Virus record (IMG/VR): IMGVR_UViG_3300022857_000027
Span: 1-36,379 of that record
DNA from: a virus
Reading direction: 5' to 3' (one strand)
Length of the DNA: 36,379 bases
Shown here: positions 1 to 8,306 of the stretch, one piece after another
Layout of the letters: each line of letters starts with the position of its first letter
How positions within the stretch are numbered: position 1 is the first letter of the stretch
Translations under genes and position numbers: made by a program
The notes under the pieces: model-generated
What the model was told of the DNA's origin: nothing
The model's input: the letters and a program-made list of their open reading frames with translations, nothing else
Database searches by the model: none

Positions 1-1
1 A

Positions 2-160
2 GAGTCAGCAAGGTCAGCAGCAGAGTCAGCAAGGTCAGCAGCAGAGTCAGCAGCAGAGTCATCATGGTCAGCATCATGGTCAGCAAGGTCAGCAGCAGAG
101 TCAGCATGGTCAGCAGCATGGTCAGCAGCAGAGTCAGCAGCAGAGTCAGCATGGTCAGCA
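2..160 (+). repeat. Coding 9/12-base repeat array (left part)
   Basis: Units are a variable codon (TGG, GAG or AGG here) followed by TCA GCA or TCA GCA GCA, with a few TCA-for-GCA exchanges around 60-79. Ser is always TCA and Ala always GCA. Mixed 3- and 4-codon units average close to the 3.6 residues of a helical turn. The array continues from the right edge of the window. Confidence 0.9.
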
Positions 161-211
161 GAACTAGACCTGATTGCTGAAGAGCTTATTCGGTTGCTTG
201 AATCAGCATAA
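2..211 (+). CDS. 3' end of the junction-spanning W/E/R-S-A-A repeat protein
   Basis: Open from the window edge in frame 2 to TAA at 209-211. The first 53 codons are almost only Ser and Ala with Trp, Glu or Arg at every third or fourth position; the last 16 residues leave the repeat and form a charged, leucine-rich tail (ELDLIAEELIRLLESA). It is the same gene as the one open at the right edge: base 118 aligns with base 36379 and the frame is kept across the join, giving one protein of about 234 residues, or more if the assembly collapsed repeat units. The repeat should form one long alanine-rich helix. Function unknown; proteins with such W-S-A-A tails occur in environmental phages, as I recall, without an assigned role. 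Confidence 0.8.
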   Translation, partial: ESARSAAESARSAAESAAESSWSASWSARSAAESAWSAAWSAAESAAESAWSAELDLIAEELIRLLESA

Positions 212-219
212 ATTTATAC

Positions 220-232
220 AACACCATAGGAG
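220..232 (+). promoter_or_regulatory. Conserved 13-base translation leader, copy 1
   Basis: AACACCATAGGAG, ending in the Shine-Dalgarno core AGGAG, lies 9 bases before the ATG at 242. The identical 13-mer at the identical distance precedes the genes at 816 and 35768, so more than the ribosome binding site alone has been conserved or copied. Confidence 0.7.
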
Positions 233-241
233 TAGATAGAA

Positions 242-493
242 ATGCAGGACATGTACCAACTAGCGAAAATGGGTCTGATTGACGACGACTATATGAAAGA
301 CCTCAAGAAAACAATGGATCACGAGCAGTCGCTGAAGTCGTTCGCCGATCACCTTGAGAAGGCTTCAGGTAGGCCTGACACGTCCTATCGAGGCTCAGGC
401 GGCAATGGCAAGCGCCTAGTAGCTAGCCAGCGTAGATCGGCACGCAAGGCACAGAAGAAAGCCCGAAAGAAGGCGCGGAAGGCGTTATCATGA
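242..493 (+). CDS. Small protein with strongly basic C-terminus
   Basis: 83 residues, not recognised. The first half is mixed and mildly acidic; the last 27 residues are dominated by Lys and Arg (RRSARKAQKKARKKARKAL), which suggests nucleic-acid or membrane binding. The start is set by the conserved AACACCATAGGAG leader 9 bases upstream. Its TGA overlaps the ATG of the next gene (ATGA at 490-493), so the two are probably translationally coupled. It lies second in the distal part of the rightward operon, right after the repeat protein. No domain can be named. Confidence 0.7.
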   Translation: MQDMYQLAKMGLIDDDYMKDLKKTMDHEQSLKSFADHLEKASGRPDTSYRGSGGNGKRLVASQRRSARKAQKKARKKARKALS

Positions 494-795
494 GAAAGAA
501 CACAATGATCGAGTTAGTCGAAGAACTTGAGAAGTTGCCAGAGTCTGCTGAAATTAACTTCATGATCGAAGAGGCGAAGGCAGGTGAATACCACGATTAT
601 AAGAACAGGAAGTATGTCTGCGGGAAAATGGCATCATCCCAAATGCTAAGAAAGTACGGCCACATTGATCTAGCTAGGCGGATTGAAAGCGGGGAGTTTG
701 ACGAAGAGTGCGATGATCTGGATGAGCAAATGCTTCGCAACGATTTGGGAGATACCCCAGAAGGCAATGCCCTTAAGAAGATTTTAGGTCTTTAA
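490..795 (+). CDS. Hypothetical acidic protein
   Basis: 101 residues, not recognised. The sequence is helix-rich and acidic, with a central RKYGHIDLARRIESGEFDEE segment and no membrane segment or metal-binding cysteine set. The ATG overlaps the preceding stop (ATGA), so it has no separate conserved leader, unlike the genes on either side. Context (distal end of the rightward operon, converging on the lysis genes) gives no clear function. Confidence 0.65.
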   Translation: MRKNTMIELVEELEKLPESAEINFMIEEAKAGEYHDYKNRKYVCGKMASSQMLRKYGHIDLARRIESGEFDEECDDLDEQMLRNDLGDTPEGNALKKILGL

Positions 796-806
796 CACCA
801 TAGGAG
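794..806 (+). promoter_or_regulatory. Conserved 13-base translation leader, copy 2
   Basis: A second exact AACACCATAGGAG, overlapping the stop of the previous gene (TAA at 793-795) and 9 bases before the ATG at 816. It supports that start codon. Confidence 0.7.
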
Positions 807-815
807 ATAGATGAG

Positions 816-1277
816 ATGACCAACCAAAACTTTACCGGCGAAACACCAAAGTTGTCATTCACCTCGGAAGTAACAGAGGCGACTTGGAATCTGGAAATGC
901 TAAAACAAAGCCCATTAACTGCGCTGGGTACTATCGTGGTTCAGGCGGAGGTAATCAAGGCTAGAGATAAGCGCATAGCGGAACTTGAAGCAGAGAACGA
1001 GCGCCTTGATAGTCTGGTAGAAGATTGGATGCATGATAACGCGCACTTGAAAGATTGTTTAGCAGAACTGGAATCCAACTTATCCGCATACAAAGATGCT
1101 GAAAATCTGTGGTGTAGACAGAATGATGCTCAAGTAGTAGAGAACGACAAGCTCCGAGAGACTGCACCGGCTTATAGTGCCCGCATAGGACATGCCGCCA
1201 ACTGCCGGAGAGGACTAACTATTGAGAGTTGCACCTGCGGCTACAACAACCTCAAAGCAGCCCTAAACAATGCCTAA
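816..1277 (+). CDS. Coiled-coil protein with Cys/His C-terminal motif
   Basis: 153 residues. Residues about 45-110 form a predicted coiled coil (repeated leucines in RIAELEAENERLDSLVED and following). The C-terminus carries HAANC...ESCTCGYNNLK, a pattern common in small phage proteins and possibly a metal site. The start is fixed by the 13-base leader 9 bases upstream. It is the last gene of the rightward operon and converges on the endolysin gene. The 44-base gap (1278-1321) shows only weak stems and no T-run, so no terminator is called. Function unknown. Confidence 0.7.
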   Translation: MTNQNFTGETPKLSFTSEVTEATWNLEMLKQSPLTALGTIVVQAEVIKARDKRIAELEAENERLDSLVEDWMHDNAHLKDCLAELESNLSAYKDAENLWCRQNDAQVVENDKLRETAPAYSARIGHAANCRRGLTIESCTCGYNNLKAALNNA

Positions 1278-1321
1278 CCGGAGAGTGAAATGTATCTCTA
1301 CTGATATAGGGGAGTAGGGTA

Positions 1322-1699
1322 TTAGCTCTGCCACCTTGCCGGGCCTTTAGTCCTCGTGTCCAAGTGCGTGAAGTTTGAGTAGCTGCCGATCCCGTATATA
1401 TCTGGATATCGCGTCTTTAGGTACGATTGAATGTCCCTAGGGTTCTCTCCAGCCACCACAAAGTCTACCGCCCTTGCCAGTGGGTGCTGCGAGTTATCGT
1501 TGCTTCCTGGGCCCCCTTTGGACGCTGGGACCCGGTTCCATTCAAAACACCTTGCAGCACTGGTTACTGTGATTGGTTTGCCGAAGTTTTCCCGCACATC
1601 TTCAAGGATAATAAGCGTCATATAATCGACGCTATCGAAGCCACAATTACACGAACACTCAAATTCGTGACGGCTAAAGTGTGTGGATAAGTCGCCCAT
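1322..1699 (-). CDS. Endolysin, peptidase M15-type (D-Ala-D-Ala carboxypeptidase-like)
   Basis: 125 residues, the usual length of single-domain M15_3 phage endolysins, which cut peptide bonds in peptidoglycan to release progeny. The family signature is visible: N-terminal SRHEFECSCNCG, then SAARC, then SQHPLARAVDF with zinc ligands His72 and Asp79, and a final GIGSYSNFTHLDTR with His112 as third ligand. The glycine usual in the S-x-H-x-x-G-x-A-x-D motif is Arg here. No signal peptide, so export depends on the holin encoded just upstream (3-base gap). It is the last gene of the leftward late operon. Confidence 0.85.
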   Translation of the reverse strand: MGDLSTHFSRHEFECSCNCGFDSVDYMTLIILEDVRENFGKPITVTSAARCFEWNRVPASKGGPGSNDNSQHPLARAVDFVVAGENPRDIQSYLKTRYPDIYGIGSYSNFTHLDTRTKGPARWQS

Positions 1700-1701
1700 T
1701 A

Positions 1702-2106
1702 CTACCTCGGTACTTTCGTCATTGTTGATACAACCTTCTCAGCACTGCGCCCGGTAACATACCCACCAAGCCCGATCTTCAGGAGCATCCACGCCTCATC
1801 ATTCAGTGGTGACGGTAGGAAGCCGAAGCTATCCATGAGCACCAAGAATAAAAACGTCAGCATGGTAATGGGCCGCCATGTGGCGGTAAGCCAGTGCTTT
1901 GACTGTGCCTCTGCCTGCACGATACTGCCCTTCATCTCCAGCATCCGAGCCTCGTAATCGAGGAACTTCATAGTTACTTCGCTTTGACTTTCTAGCAACC
2001 TCGTCTTAGCGTCTATTTTCTCTTCAGATGAAGTATGAAGGTCGTCAATAAGTTCAGCCGCTGGCTTGAAGAGGCTTGTGATTAGCGTTAGTACTGCTGG
2101 TGCCAT
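1702..2106 (-). CDS. Holin, 3TM family
   Basis: 134 residues resembling the holins of the 3TM / gene-transfer-agent type. A helical charged N-terminal region precedes the family hallmark WLTATWRPITMLTFLFLVLM, the first clear membrane segment, and a second around WMLLKIGLGGYVTGRSAEKV. Holins open the inner membrane at the programmed time so that the endolysin reaches the wall. It lies directly before the endolysin gene and after a membrane-anchored coiled-coil protein, forming a compact lysis cassette. Confidence 0.8.
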   Translation of the reverse strand: MAPAVLTLITSLFKPAAELIDDLHTSSEEKIDAKTRLLESQSEVTMKFLDYEARMLEMKGSIVQAEAQSKHWLTATWRPITMLTFLFLVLMDSFGFLPSPLNDEAWMLLKIGLGGYVTGRSAEKVVSTMTKVPR

Positions 2107-2114
2107 GTTCCCTC

Positions 2115-2435
2115 CTATTGATTCCGTAGTATTGTAAGAATCTCTTTGTTGTCGGCTTTTAACTGGTCTTGAGCTTCCTTCAAGTGCTGAAGATTATTCT
2201 CAATAAGGATAATCTTGCCCGTCACAGTGTTTAGTGACTTGGTGTTAGCCGACTGCTCAGACTTGATCTCCACCACATCTTTGGCGTGTAGAGTTGCGTG
2301 AGCCGCCCCTTTTTCATCCAGTGCCTTTACGGTAGTACTCAAGGTTCCATAGGCCACGCTAACCGCGACCAGTAGCACCAGTGATTCCACTGACACTAGC
2401 TTGCTTATGACCCTGTTTGTTACATCGTCCGGCAT
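2115..2435 (-). CDS. Membrane-anchored coiled-coil protein (possible spanin or accessory lysis protein)
   Basis: 106 residues from the ATG at 2435, chosen because AAAGGA lies just upstream and because the longer open frame (to 2558) would overlap the tail-fibre gene. One membrane segment near residues 17-38 (LVSVESLVLLVAVSVAYGTL) is followed by a long helical C-terminal region with heptad leucines and isoleucines to the end. An N-terminal anchor plus periplasmic coiled coil is the layout of inner-membrane spanins (Rz type), and the position next to holin and endolysin fits, but no outer-membrane partner was recognised, so this is inference. Confidence 0.6.
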   Translation of the reverse strand: MPDDVTNRVISKLVSVESLVLLVAVSVAYGTLSTTVKALDEKGAAHATLHAKDVVEIKSEQSANTKSLNTVTGKIILIENNLQHLKEAQDQLKADNKEILTILRNQ

Positions 2436-2461
2436 GGTCTTTCCTTTAATTGGTTGCTGCA

Positions 2462-3088
2462 TTACGTGGGATTCGGCAGATACTGGTTGGTGTAGATAAT
2501 CCAGCCAGCAGTCGCGTTCAGGTAGATGAGTTCGACGCCGTTTTGCCCTAATCCCCATTCAAGCGTGTAATTACTTGCCAGCCTCTCAATAGGTGAGCCG
2601 TTCCTAAGCAGCGTTAGTGTGTAGTTTATATCTAGGTCTGATATCCGAATGCCCACCCTGTCGCCTGCTGTTGGGCTAGCGGGCAGGGTTACTGATAAAG
2701 CCCCACCGGATAGGTCGATAAAGTAAAAGTTGCCTGCAACTAGAGTAAAATTTGCCGTCTTTTCTGCGAGATCAAACGTCCAGTAAGCAGTACCACCGCC
2801 ACCGCTCGGGGCTGTGTAGCAGCAAGAGTCTACCGGATCCATAGTTCGCAGTTGAACGTCTGCCGAGTCCGTCAAAACAACCTTGGCATCGCCTGCATAA
2901 AATATATCAGGAGGAACGCCGTCTGCTCCAAGTATGACCGGGTTAGCATTTGCGCTTGATAAGGCGGCATCCGAGTAAGTGGTCTTCCGGTTGGTGGTCC
3001 CAGTGTCGTAAAAGTTTAATTTCCCTCCGCTCAATGGCGCACCGTTAGCGTCAAAAAACTGGGTTCCAATATCGAGTATTCTGGACAT
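2462..3088 (-). CDS. Tail fibre-like protein
   Basis: 208 residues. The N-terminus (GTQFFDANGAPLSGGKLNFY, then DTGTTNRKTTYSDA) is a common phage tail-protein start, probably the module that attaches a fibre to the tail. The middle is Gly-rich (PSGGGG) and the C-terminal half looks like a beta-rich domain (LAEKTANFTLVAGNFYFIDL, then SVTLPASPTAGDRVGIRISD). Its ATG overlaps the upstream gene's stop (TAATG at 3086-3090). Being short, it may be an adapter or a needle-like fibre rather than a full receptor-binding protein. Confidence 0.7.
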   Translation of the reverse strand: MSRILDIGTQFFDANGAPLSGGKLNFYDTGTTNRKTTYSDAALSSANANPVILGADGVPPDIFYAGDAKVVLTDSADVQLRTMDPVDSCCYTAPSGGGGTAYWTFDLAEKTANFTLVAGNFYFIDLSGGALSVTLPASPTAGDRVGIRISDLDINYTLTLLRNGSPIERLASNYTLEWGLGQNGVELIYLNATAGWIIYTNQYLPNPT

Positions 3089-4770
3089 TATTTAGATTCC
3101 TTCAATAGTTCGCGTAGCGCCTTCATTGCGTTAGTTTCGTTGACACCTTGCACCTTTTTGGCCAGAGCTACCGCGCCTTCTACCGCGATAGCACCAGGGC
3201 CCTGGATGCCAGTACGCACACCCTTCTCAACATCGCCTTGCAGTGAGGTTCTAGCGTTGGTGCCAAACATCTTTTCGAGTTCGTCGACAAACATCACTTG
3301 CCCCATAATGTCGTCATCAAGGTCGGAGGCTTTCACACCACTGCGCTTGGTGATATGCCCGAACGGGACTACATCTGTCCCACCAGATACAAACCTTTGC
3401 GCCACATCGTCAAGCTTCTTTATGGCGTCTTTTAGTGGGATTCGAGACTGCGCGTTACTAAGCAGTCTGCGGGTTAGTGTGCCTATAGCTTGATCTGCAT
3501 TTTCACCGTAGAAGTCCATCTTTTTGCCTGCAACGTCCTGAAGCGCATCGAGAGCCCCGATAGTTTGGGCATATTCGGTGTTTACTTTGTCGTATGCGGG
3601 GAAATTCTCATCTAATACCGAGTCGAGGTTGTGGCGTAGAGATTTCAGGATATTCTCAGTCTTACCACCCAGGCCTCGGGCATTCTTCCCATAGGTTACT
3701 TGCTCATCAATAAAGCGCTTCATGCGGTGAGTATCGAAAGCATCTGGCGCTTTTGTGTCCAGCATCCGAGTAATGACATTCTTAATTACGCGCTGCGGTC
3801 CCACTACACCCTCAAGGTCTGAGCCTTTAAAGTTGAGTTCGCGAGTCGTTGGGTTAAACTGCACACCCATGCCGTCCAATTCTTTTAAGAAGCCGTCCAC
3901 TGCGGTAGTAACGTCTATTTGTTGACCTTTAAGGGCTTTCGCGGTGCTGTCGAGCCTGTTCCCGGCAGCCCGGTTAGCTTCCCTTACGACTTTTACACGG
4001 GTCAATACAGAGTCTCCGGCTATGTCCAAGGGGCGGTTCTCTGCGGAATAGCGAAAATTCTTTTTACCCTTTTCCACTATGTCGACCATTGCCGCCATTT
4101 TCTTGCGAGCGTTTTTGGGTGATGCTTTAATCTGTGCAATCAATCCCTCGTCAAAACCTTGTTTTACTGCCTCTTTACCCACTTTGTCGGTTATCGCTCT
4201 AGGAGCCTGTAGGGGCGCGCTGGGGTCGAGTTTTTTAGTCGCGGTGATTACATCGCCAGAGCCTGATAATAGCGCCTGCTCTGCTTCTGGTAGCTTTTCG
4301 AGTGCTTGCTGGCTAAGTGATACGCTCGCGGCCCGAATTGGAGCTTTAGCCGCTCCGATCCCCGCAAACTCAGCAATAGCGCCGGGAATCTTTGCAACAT
4401 TGCGGGTTACTGGTGCGAAGCCGCCCGCCATCGTCAAAGCCTGTCCTGCGCCCCTAACAGCATCTTGCGCTGTTCCTGGCTCCATGAACCCACCCTGAAT
4501 ACCGATACCCTCAAGGGAATCTGTAAGTGTGGGCATTCTCTTATCTGAACCCGCCAAACTCATAACCGCGTTCACAGTGTCAGGCACCACAAAATCAACT
4601 AAGCCCGCCGCCTCACGCATAGCGCCCGCGCCAGCTTCCGCTAGCACAGCGCGAGTATTGTCGAGAAAGCTGTCAGGCTTTTCCGCTTGCTCTGGCGAGT
4701 CTAAGACAAATCCAGGCGGTAACGCGGCAGGCTCGTCAATAACAAACCCTTCAGGTAGTTGTGCGCTCAT
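3088..4770 (-). CDS. Internal virion / DNA ejection protein (P22 gp16-like position)
   Basis: 560 residues from the ATG at 4770, which overlaps the upstream stop (ATGA); a start at 4782 four residues earlier is possible. The N-terminus holds two related short motifs, LPEGFVIDEP and LPPGFVLDSP, then an Ala/Gly-rich amphipathic region (about 25-160) and a long helical region with many Lys and Glu. Size and position as the last of the large internal proteins match P22 gp16, which enters the host with the DNA. The ending (MKALRELLKESK) is helical. The assignment rests on context and composition, not on a diagnostic motif. Confidence 0.6.
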   Translation of the reverse strand: MSAQLPEGFVIDEPAALPPGFVLDSPEQAEKPDSFLDNTRAVLAEAGAGAMREAAGLVDFVVPDTVNAVMSLAGSDKRMPTLTDSLEGIGIQGGFMEPGTAQDAVRGAGQALTMAGGFAPVTRNVAKIPGAIAEFAGIGAAKAPIRAASVSLSQQALEKLPEAEQALLSGSGDVITATKKLDPSAPLQAPRAITDKVGKEAVKQGFDEGLIAQIKASPKNARKKMAAMVDIVEKGKKNFRYSAENRPLDIAGDSVLTRVKVVREANRAAGNRLDSTAKALKGQQIDVTTAVDGFLKELDGMGVQFNPTTRELNFKGSDLEGVVGPQRVIKNVITRMLDTKAPDAFDTHRMKRFIDEQVTYGKNARGLGGKTENILKSLRHNLDSVLDENFPAYDKVNTEYAQTIGALDALQDVAGKKMDFYGENADQAIGTLTRRLLSNAQSRIPLKDAIKKLDDVAQRFVSGGTDVVPFGHITKRSGVKASDLDDDIMGQVMFVDELEKMFGTNARTSLQGDVEKGVRTGIQGPGAIAVEGAVALAKKVQGVNETNAMKALRELLKESK

Positions 4771-6068
4771 GCTGGACCCCATTGCCCGCCTTGGAATATC
4801 AGTTTTTCACCCGTTTGCGGGTTAGTTGCTGTCTGGCCTTCTTGTGATCCTCCGCCTTTTTGTGCTGGTGGCGCGCTCGCTTGTTTCTCTTTTTGCATCG
4901 CTGCCCACTTCGCTGGGGTTCCGCCTGGTGTCCCAAGGAATATCGCGGCCTCTTCGATGTAGTTAGACAGCTTCTGTTGAGATTCTTTCTTGTCGACTAG
5001 CCAGCCCCTAAGCTCCGCCGGGTCCATATTGGTGGGCAGCGCAGTGCTAACAGCCAAAGCGAGCTCGCCAGCAGATAGGGCTCCAAACGTAGTACTCCCA
5101 ATAACATCCAAACCCATGCGCTTTTGAACATTATCCAGTTCTTTGGATGCGGCCCTAAAGCTTGGCAACATACTCATAAATACACCAGTAGAAGCCCCGT
5201 CATCAATGGCCTTGATTGCAGTATCAATATTGGCGATAGCGGGCCGAATCTTGTCAATCCGATCAAAGTATTTATCGGAGGTTTTAATGGAGCTCTTAGC
5301 GGCCTCTGTCCGTCCGGCCTTGGACGCAGCAAAGGATATTTCCTCTTCCCGCGCAGCTCGCAGTACCGCTAGACGATCCTCGCCGGTAACAATAACACCT
5401 TCTGGATTTGTGACTCGTGTATCGCCATTCCTAAGCGCCTGGGTGATAGTTCCATTGTCATAAACGCGAGTAACCGCTGATGCGCCGATTTTCTCATTGT
5501 CGGTACCATCACCAATCTTGAAGCCCTTAATATCCTTCGCTACCAGATTGCCCTTTGCATCCATGTAAGAGACTTGCCCCGCCTTGCTGATATCTCCACC
5601 CTTGATAAGCTCTGGACCTGGTTCTGGGTCAAAAATGTTTAACTCTCTCCCCATCATCACGTTATCGCTGAACTCTTTGAGTAGCTCGGCCTGCGCTGTC
5701 TTGTCACCCTGCGCTGCAAGTATGGATTTCTGGGCTATTCTCCTTGTCCCGCTAAAGTCTACACCTGGGAAGTTTTGCTCATTAGCACTTTCAGCGCGGT
5801 TAACTGCGATCCTGCTAACCAAGTCCCATCGATCATCTTTACCAAACTTTAATCCAGCGGCTGAATCAGTAAAAACTGTCTTCATGCGAGCCAAATCCGC
5901 CTCCTGATTGGCCCCAGCCTGCAGGCGCTGCTCTTTACCTGCCGCTACATTGCCTCGCTGAGCAAGCGCATCACGTTCAGCTAGACTGTTTCCAAATTCC
6001 ACTCCGCGCCCCTGTAATCCAGCGCTAAGACCCTGCAATACCAAACCCGCTTGGCTCATATCATTCAT
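4767..6068 (-). CDS. Internal virion / DNA transfer protein
   Basis: 433 residues, helix-rich. A Gln/Ala-rich N-terminus (LVLQGLSAGLQGRGVEFGNS) is followed by repeated Lys/Glu-rich helices. The C-terminus ends in NPQTGEKLIFQGGQWGPA, a short tail seen at the end of several phage ejection proteins, preceded by FLGTPGGTPAKW. AAGGGG upstream supports the ATG at 6068. It sits between the Gln/Gly-rich protein and the gp16-position protein, so it probably belongs to the set expelled from the capsid during infection. It has no clear counterpart among the three P22 ejection proteins. Confidence 0.6.
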   Translation of the reverse strand: MNDMSQAGLVLQGLSAGLQGRGVEFGNSLAERDALAQRGNVAAGKEQRLQAGANQEADLARMKTVFTDSAAGLKFGKDDRWDLVSRIAVNRAESANEQNFPGVDFSGTRRIAQKSILAAQGDKTAQAELLKEFSDNVMMGRELNIFDPEPGPELIKGGDISKAGQVSYMDAKGNLVAKDIKGFKIGDGTDNEKIGASAVTRVYDNGTITQALRNGDTRVTNPEGVIVTGEDRLAVLRAAREEEISFAASKAGRTEAAKSSIKTSDKYFDRIDKIRPAIANIDTAIKAIDDGASTGVFMSMLPSFRAASKELDNVQKRMGLDVIGSTTFGALSAGELALAVSTALPTNMDPAELRGWLVDKKESQQKLSNYIEEAAIFLGTPGGTPAKWAAMQKEKQASAPPAQKGGGSQEGQTATNPQTGEKLIFQGGQWGPA

Positions 6069-6087
6069 ACATTACCCCTTTTTATGT

Positions 6088-7560
6088 TTACCCGAGCGCG
6101 GTTAGAATGCCGCCGAGACCGCCCGCTGCTGCGCTTACTGCACCTGTAGCGCCGCCTGATTGCACGAATTGCCCCAGAGATGGCTGCGAGGCCACTTGTG
6201 AGCTTTGTCCAATCGAGATATTCCCCAGCATCGCTGCCAGCTGCTCTTGGCTCAGTCCAGTTTGCTGTCCAAGGCCAGCCAATAAGCTGGAAATGTTGTT
6301 TCCTCCAGCGCCGACAATGCCTGACAAGTTCTGCCCTTGCTGGTTAATCAAGTTCGCGAGCCCGGAAGTCGTATTGGAGACAGAATCGGCTATTTGCTCG
6401 CCTGTTCTGGTGCGCCCCGCGCCCATCTGCTGGCCTGTATTGAAATTGTAATTCGCTGCTAAGTTGCCAGAGTTCAAGCCAGCCTGACCTTGATTCTGTG
6501 CGATATTCGACTGCCCTTGTGTAGCTGCAAAGCCTTGATTAGAGACCTGGCCCAATCGGTTGAACTGGTTACTAAAGTCCTGCTGTGCCAGTCCTTGGCC
6601 AAAGGTTGCTAGAGCCTTCTGGACGTTGCCCCCACCAAGCCCACCTGTAGCCGCTGCATTACGCACAATGGCTTGCTCGCCTCGGTCCCTAAGGAATTGC
6701 TGTCCCGGTGAGTCGTTGAAATTGTTGTAAGCGTCCTGCTGAGCTTGCCCACCTAATGCACCAGATTGAGCCGCCATCACACTGTTCGCGCCCTGCCCGT
6801 TAGTGGCAAAGCCCCCGAGGAGACTGGATGCGCGATTAGCTTGCTGGTTGTAGTTGTTCAGGCCGCCCTGTATGCCGCCTAGAGCGCCACTAAGTCCTTG
6901 CTGTTGTGCCATCTCAGAACCGATCAAACCGGTCGGTGGTGCCATTCCTGGAGCCGCCTGCCCAAAGGTTCCGGCAAGCTGCCCACCTTGAACACTGCCT
7001 GCTATATTTTGACTCTGCCCCGGTGCACCCCATTGAGTGCCCCCACCACCTGGGTTGTAACCACCTGGACCCCCGGCTTGGACATTTCCACCTTGTTGCG
7101 GGTAGCCGCCTTGTGCTGGTGCCTGCCCAGAATTAGGGCTTATGCCCGCGTTATATTGCGCGTTCTGCATTGCCGCGATAAACGCGGGGTCTTGCCCCAT
7201 TTTGGTATTGAAATTAGCCTGCCCCGCCTGATCGAGCCCGTTGTAATAAGCGTTATCCATCACTGGCCGCTGTTGACCGCCTAGAGCCTGCCCTGGCTGC
7301 ATGGGGTTGGGTGCGCCACCCTGTGGCCCGGCATTTGGAGAACCGTAGTTAGGAGCCTGCCCGACAAAGCTCATACCATTGGCTGCGCCTTGATTCTGGC
7401 TACCTACCCAATTCCTGAACTGGTCTTGAGAGCCCGCCGGAGCTTGGCCTTGGCCTACCCACGTCGCACCGCCGCCCTCATATTTCCCGCTTTGAGGGTT
7501 ATAGGCACCCGCTGCAAAACTGTAGCCAGGGTTTCCTGCTGGTGATCCAAGATTAAGCAT
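6088..7560 (-). CDS. Gly/Gln/Asn-rich internal virion protein (P22 gp20-like position)
   Basis: 490 residues with extreme Gly, Gln, Asn and Ala content; the first 200 residues are low-complexity (GGPGGYNPGGGGTQWGAPG). Residues about 280-380 hold a more ordered segment, GQQFLRDRGEQAIVRNAAA, followed by TGGLGGGNVQKALATFGQGL, recurrent in phage DNA-transfer proteins. Length is close to P22 gp20 (471 residues). Its ATG overlaps the upstream stop (TAATG). It is likely part of the ejectosome that carries DNA across the envelope; the disordered half may help it pass through the portal. Confidence 0.6.
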   Translation of the reverse strand: MLNLGSPAGNPGYSFAAGAYNPQSGKYEGGGATWVGQGQAPAGSQDQFRNWVGSQNQGAANGMSFVGQAPNYGSPNAGPQGGAPNPMQPGQALGGQQRPVMDNAYYNGLDQAGQANFNTKMGQDPAFIAAMQNAQYNAGISPNSGQAPAQGGYPQQGGNVQAGGPGGYNPGGGGTQWGAPGQSQNIAGSVQGGQLAGTFGQAAPGMAPPTGLIGSEMAQQQGLSGALGGIQGGLNNYNQQANRASSLLGGFATNGQGANSVMAAQSGALGGQAQQDAYNNFNDSPGQQFLRDRGEQAIVRNAAATGGLGGGNVQKALATFGQGLAQQDFSNQFNRLGQVSNQGFAATQGQSNIAQNQGQAGLNSGNLAANYNFNTGQQMGAGRTRTGEQIADSVSNTTSGLANLINQQGQNLSGIVGAGGNNISSLLAGLGQQTGLSQEQLAAMLGNISIGQSSQVASQPSLGQFVQSGGATGAVSAAAGGLGGILTALG

Positions 7561-8306
7561 TACACGCCTCCTAATAATTGGGCTTGATTGCCGGGCTTCT
7601 CGCCGGGATGTACCGCAAGGAACAGGCTAGAAAGCGCGCCGGATAGCAGCGGGTTAGTGTTCGCTCCAATCTTATTTAATAGAAAGTCAGCATTGGGAGC
7701 CGAACCCCAGTTAGTTGCCCCTGCATTCGCTTGATCGTCTGCAAAGTTCCGGCTGAGTGCTCCGAATTGCTGGTCCGTCAAATACCCGTCTTGGTAAGCC
7801 TTAGCCGCTAATGCTTGGTTAGTTGTACCGCCCGGTGTGAATTGGACAGGCTCTGTACCTGGTGCTGTAATACCCGCGCTCACAAAGTCAGGAACCTGAG
7901 TGTTAAACATCGATTCAAGGTTGCGTTCAGGATGTAAAATTCTAGGCTGAATACCGGACATATCGACAGGAAGCCCAAGCAAAGCGTTTTGTGTCTGCTC
8001 CTGGCCTGCAAGCATCGCTTCCTGAGCAAAGAAGTTACCCCTTGCCGTGGTGTCGATCTGCTGGCGAGTCGATAACCCTTGAGTATCGAGAGCACCTTGT
8101 ACGCCAAGTTCTCGGTTTTGCTGTGCAGCACCGAATAAAGGAACAGCGTCCTTCCGGGCTTGCGCCGCCTGCTCTTTAATAAATTGAGTTTCGGCTGCGT
8201 TTTGATCTTCCTGAGCGTCGAGTGCATCGCCTCTGGAATTGTAATCAGATACAGCCCCACCTATGGCAAGACCCCCCCCGATTACTGCTGCTGTGGTAAC
8301 GGCCAT
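7560..8306 (-). CDS. Internal virion protein (P22 gp7-like position)
   Basis: 248 residues, near the 229 of P22 gp7. A hydrophobic N-terminus (VTTAAVIGGGLAIGGAVSDY) resembles the membrane-active start of ejection proteins; then an Ala/Gln-rich helix (EQAAQARKDAVPLFGAAQQN) and a mixed C-terminus. The ATG overlaps the acetyltransferase stop (TAATG). Together with the next three genes it makes up the internal-protein block. No catalytic motif is visible. Confidence 0.55.
   Translation of the reverse strand: MAVTTAAVIGGGLAIGGAVSDYNSRGDALDAQEDQNAAETQFIKEQAAQARKDAVPLFGAAQQNRELGVQGALDTQGLSTRQQIDTTARGNFFAQEAMLAGQEQTQNALLGLPVDMSGIQPRILHPERNLESMFNTQVPDFVSAGITAPGTEPVQFTPGGTTNQALAAKAYQDGYLTDQQFGALSRNFADDQANAGATNWGSAPNADFLLNKIGANTNPLLSGALSSLFLAVHPGEKPGNQAQLLGGV

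Noticed and set aside
1-175. CRISPR-like array at both window ends
   Set aside because: Units are 9 or 12 bases, without unique spacers, in one open reading frame, and encode a regular peptide repeat.
1278-1321. Terminator between the converging operons
   Set aside because: Only four- or five-base stems with no T-run on either strand.
2436-2558. N-terminal extension of the lysis-cassette membrane protein
   Set aside because: It would overlap the tail-fibre gene, is basic and unstructured, and lies upstream of a better ribosome site.
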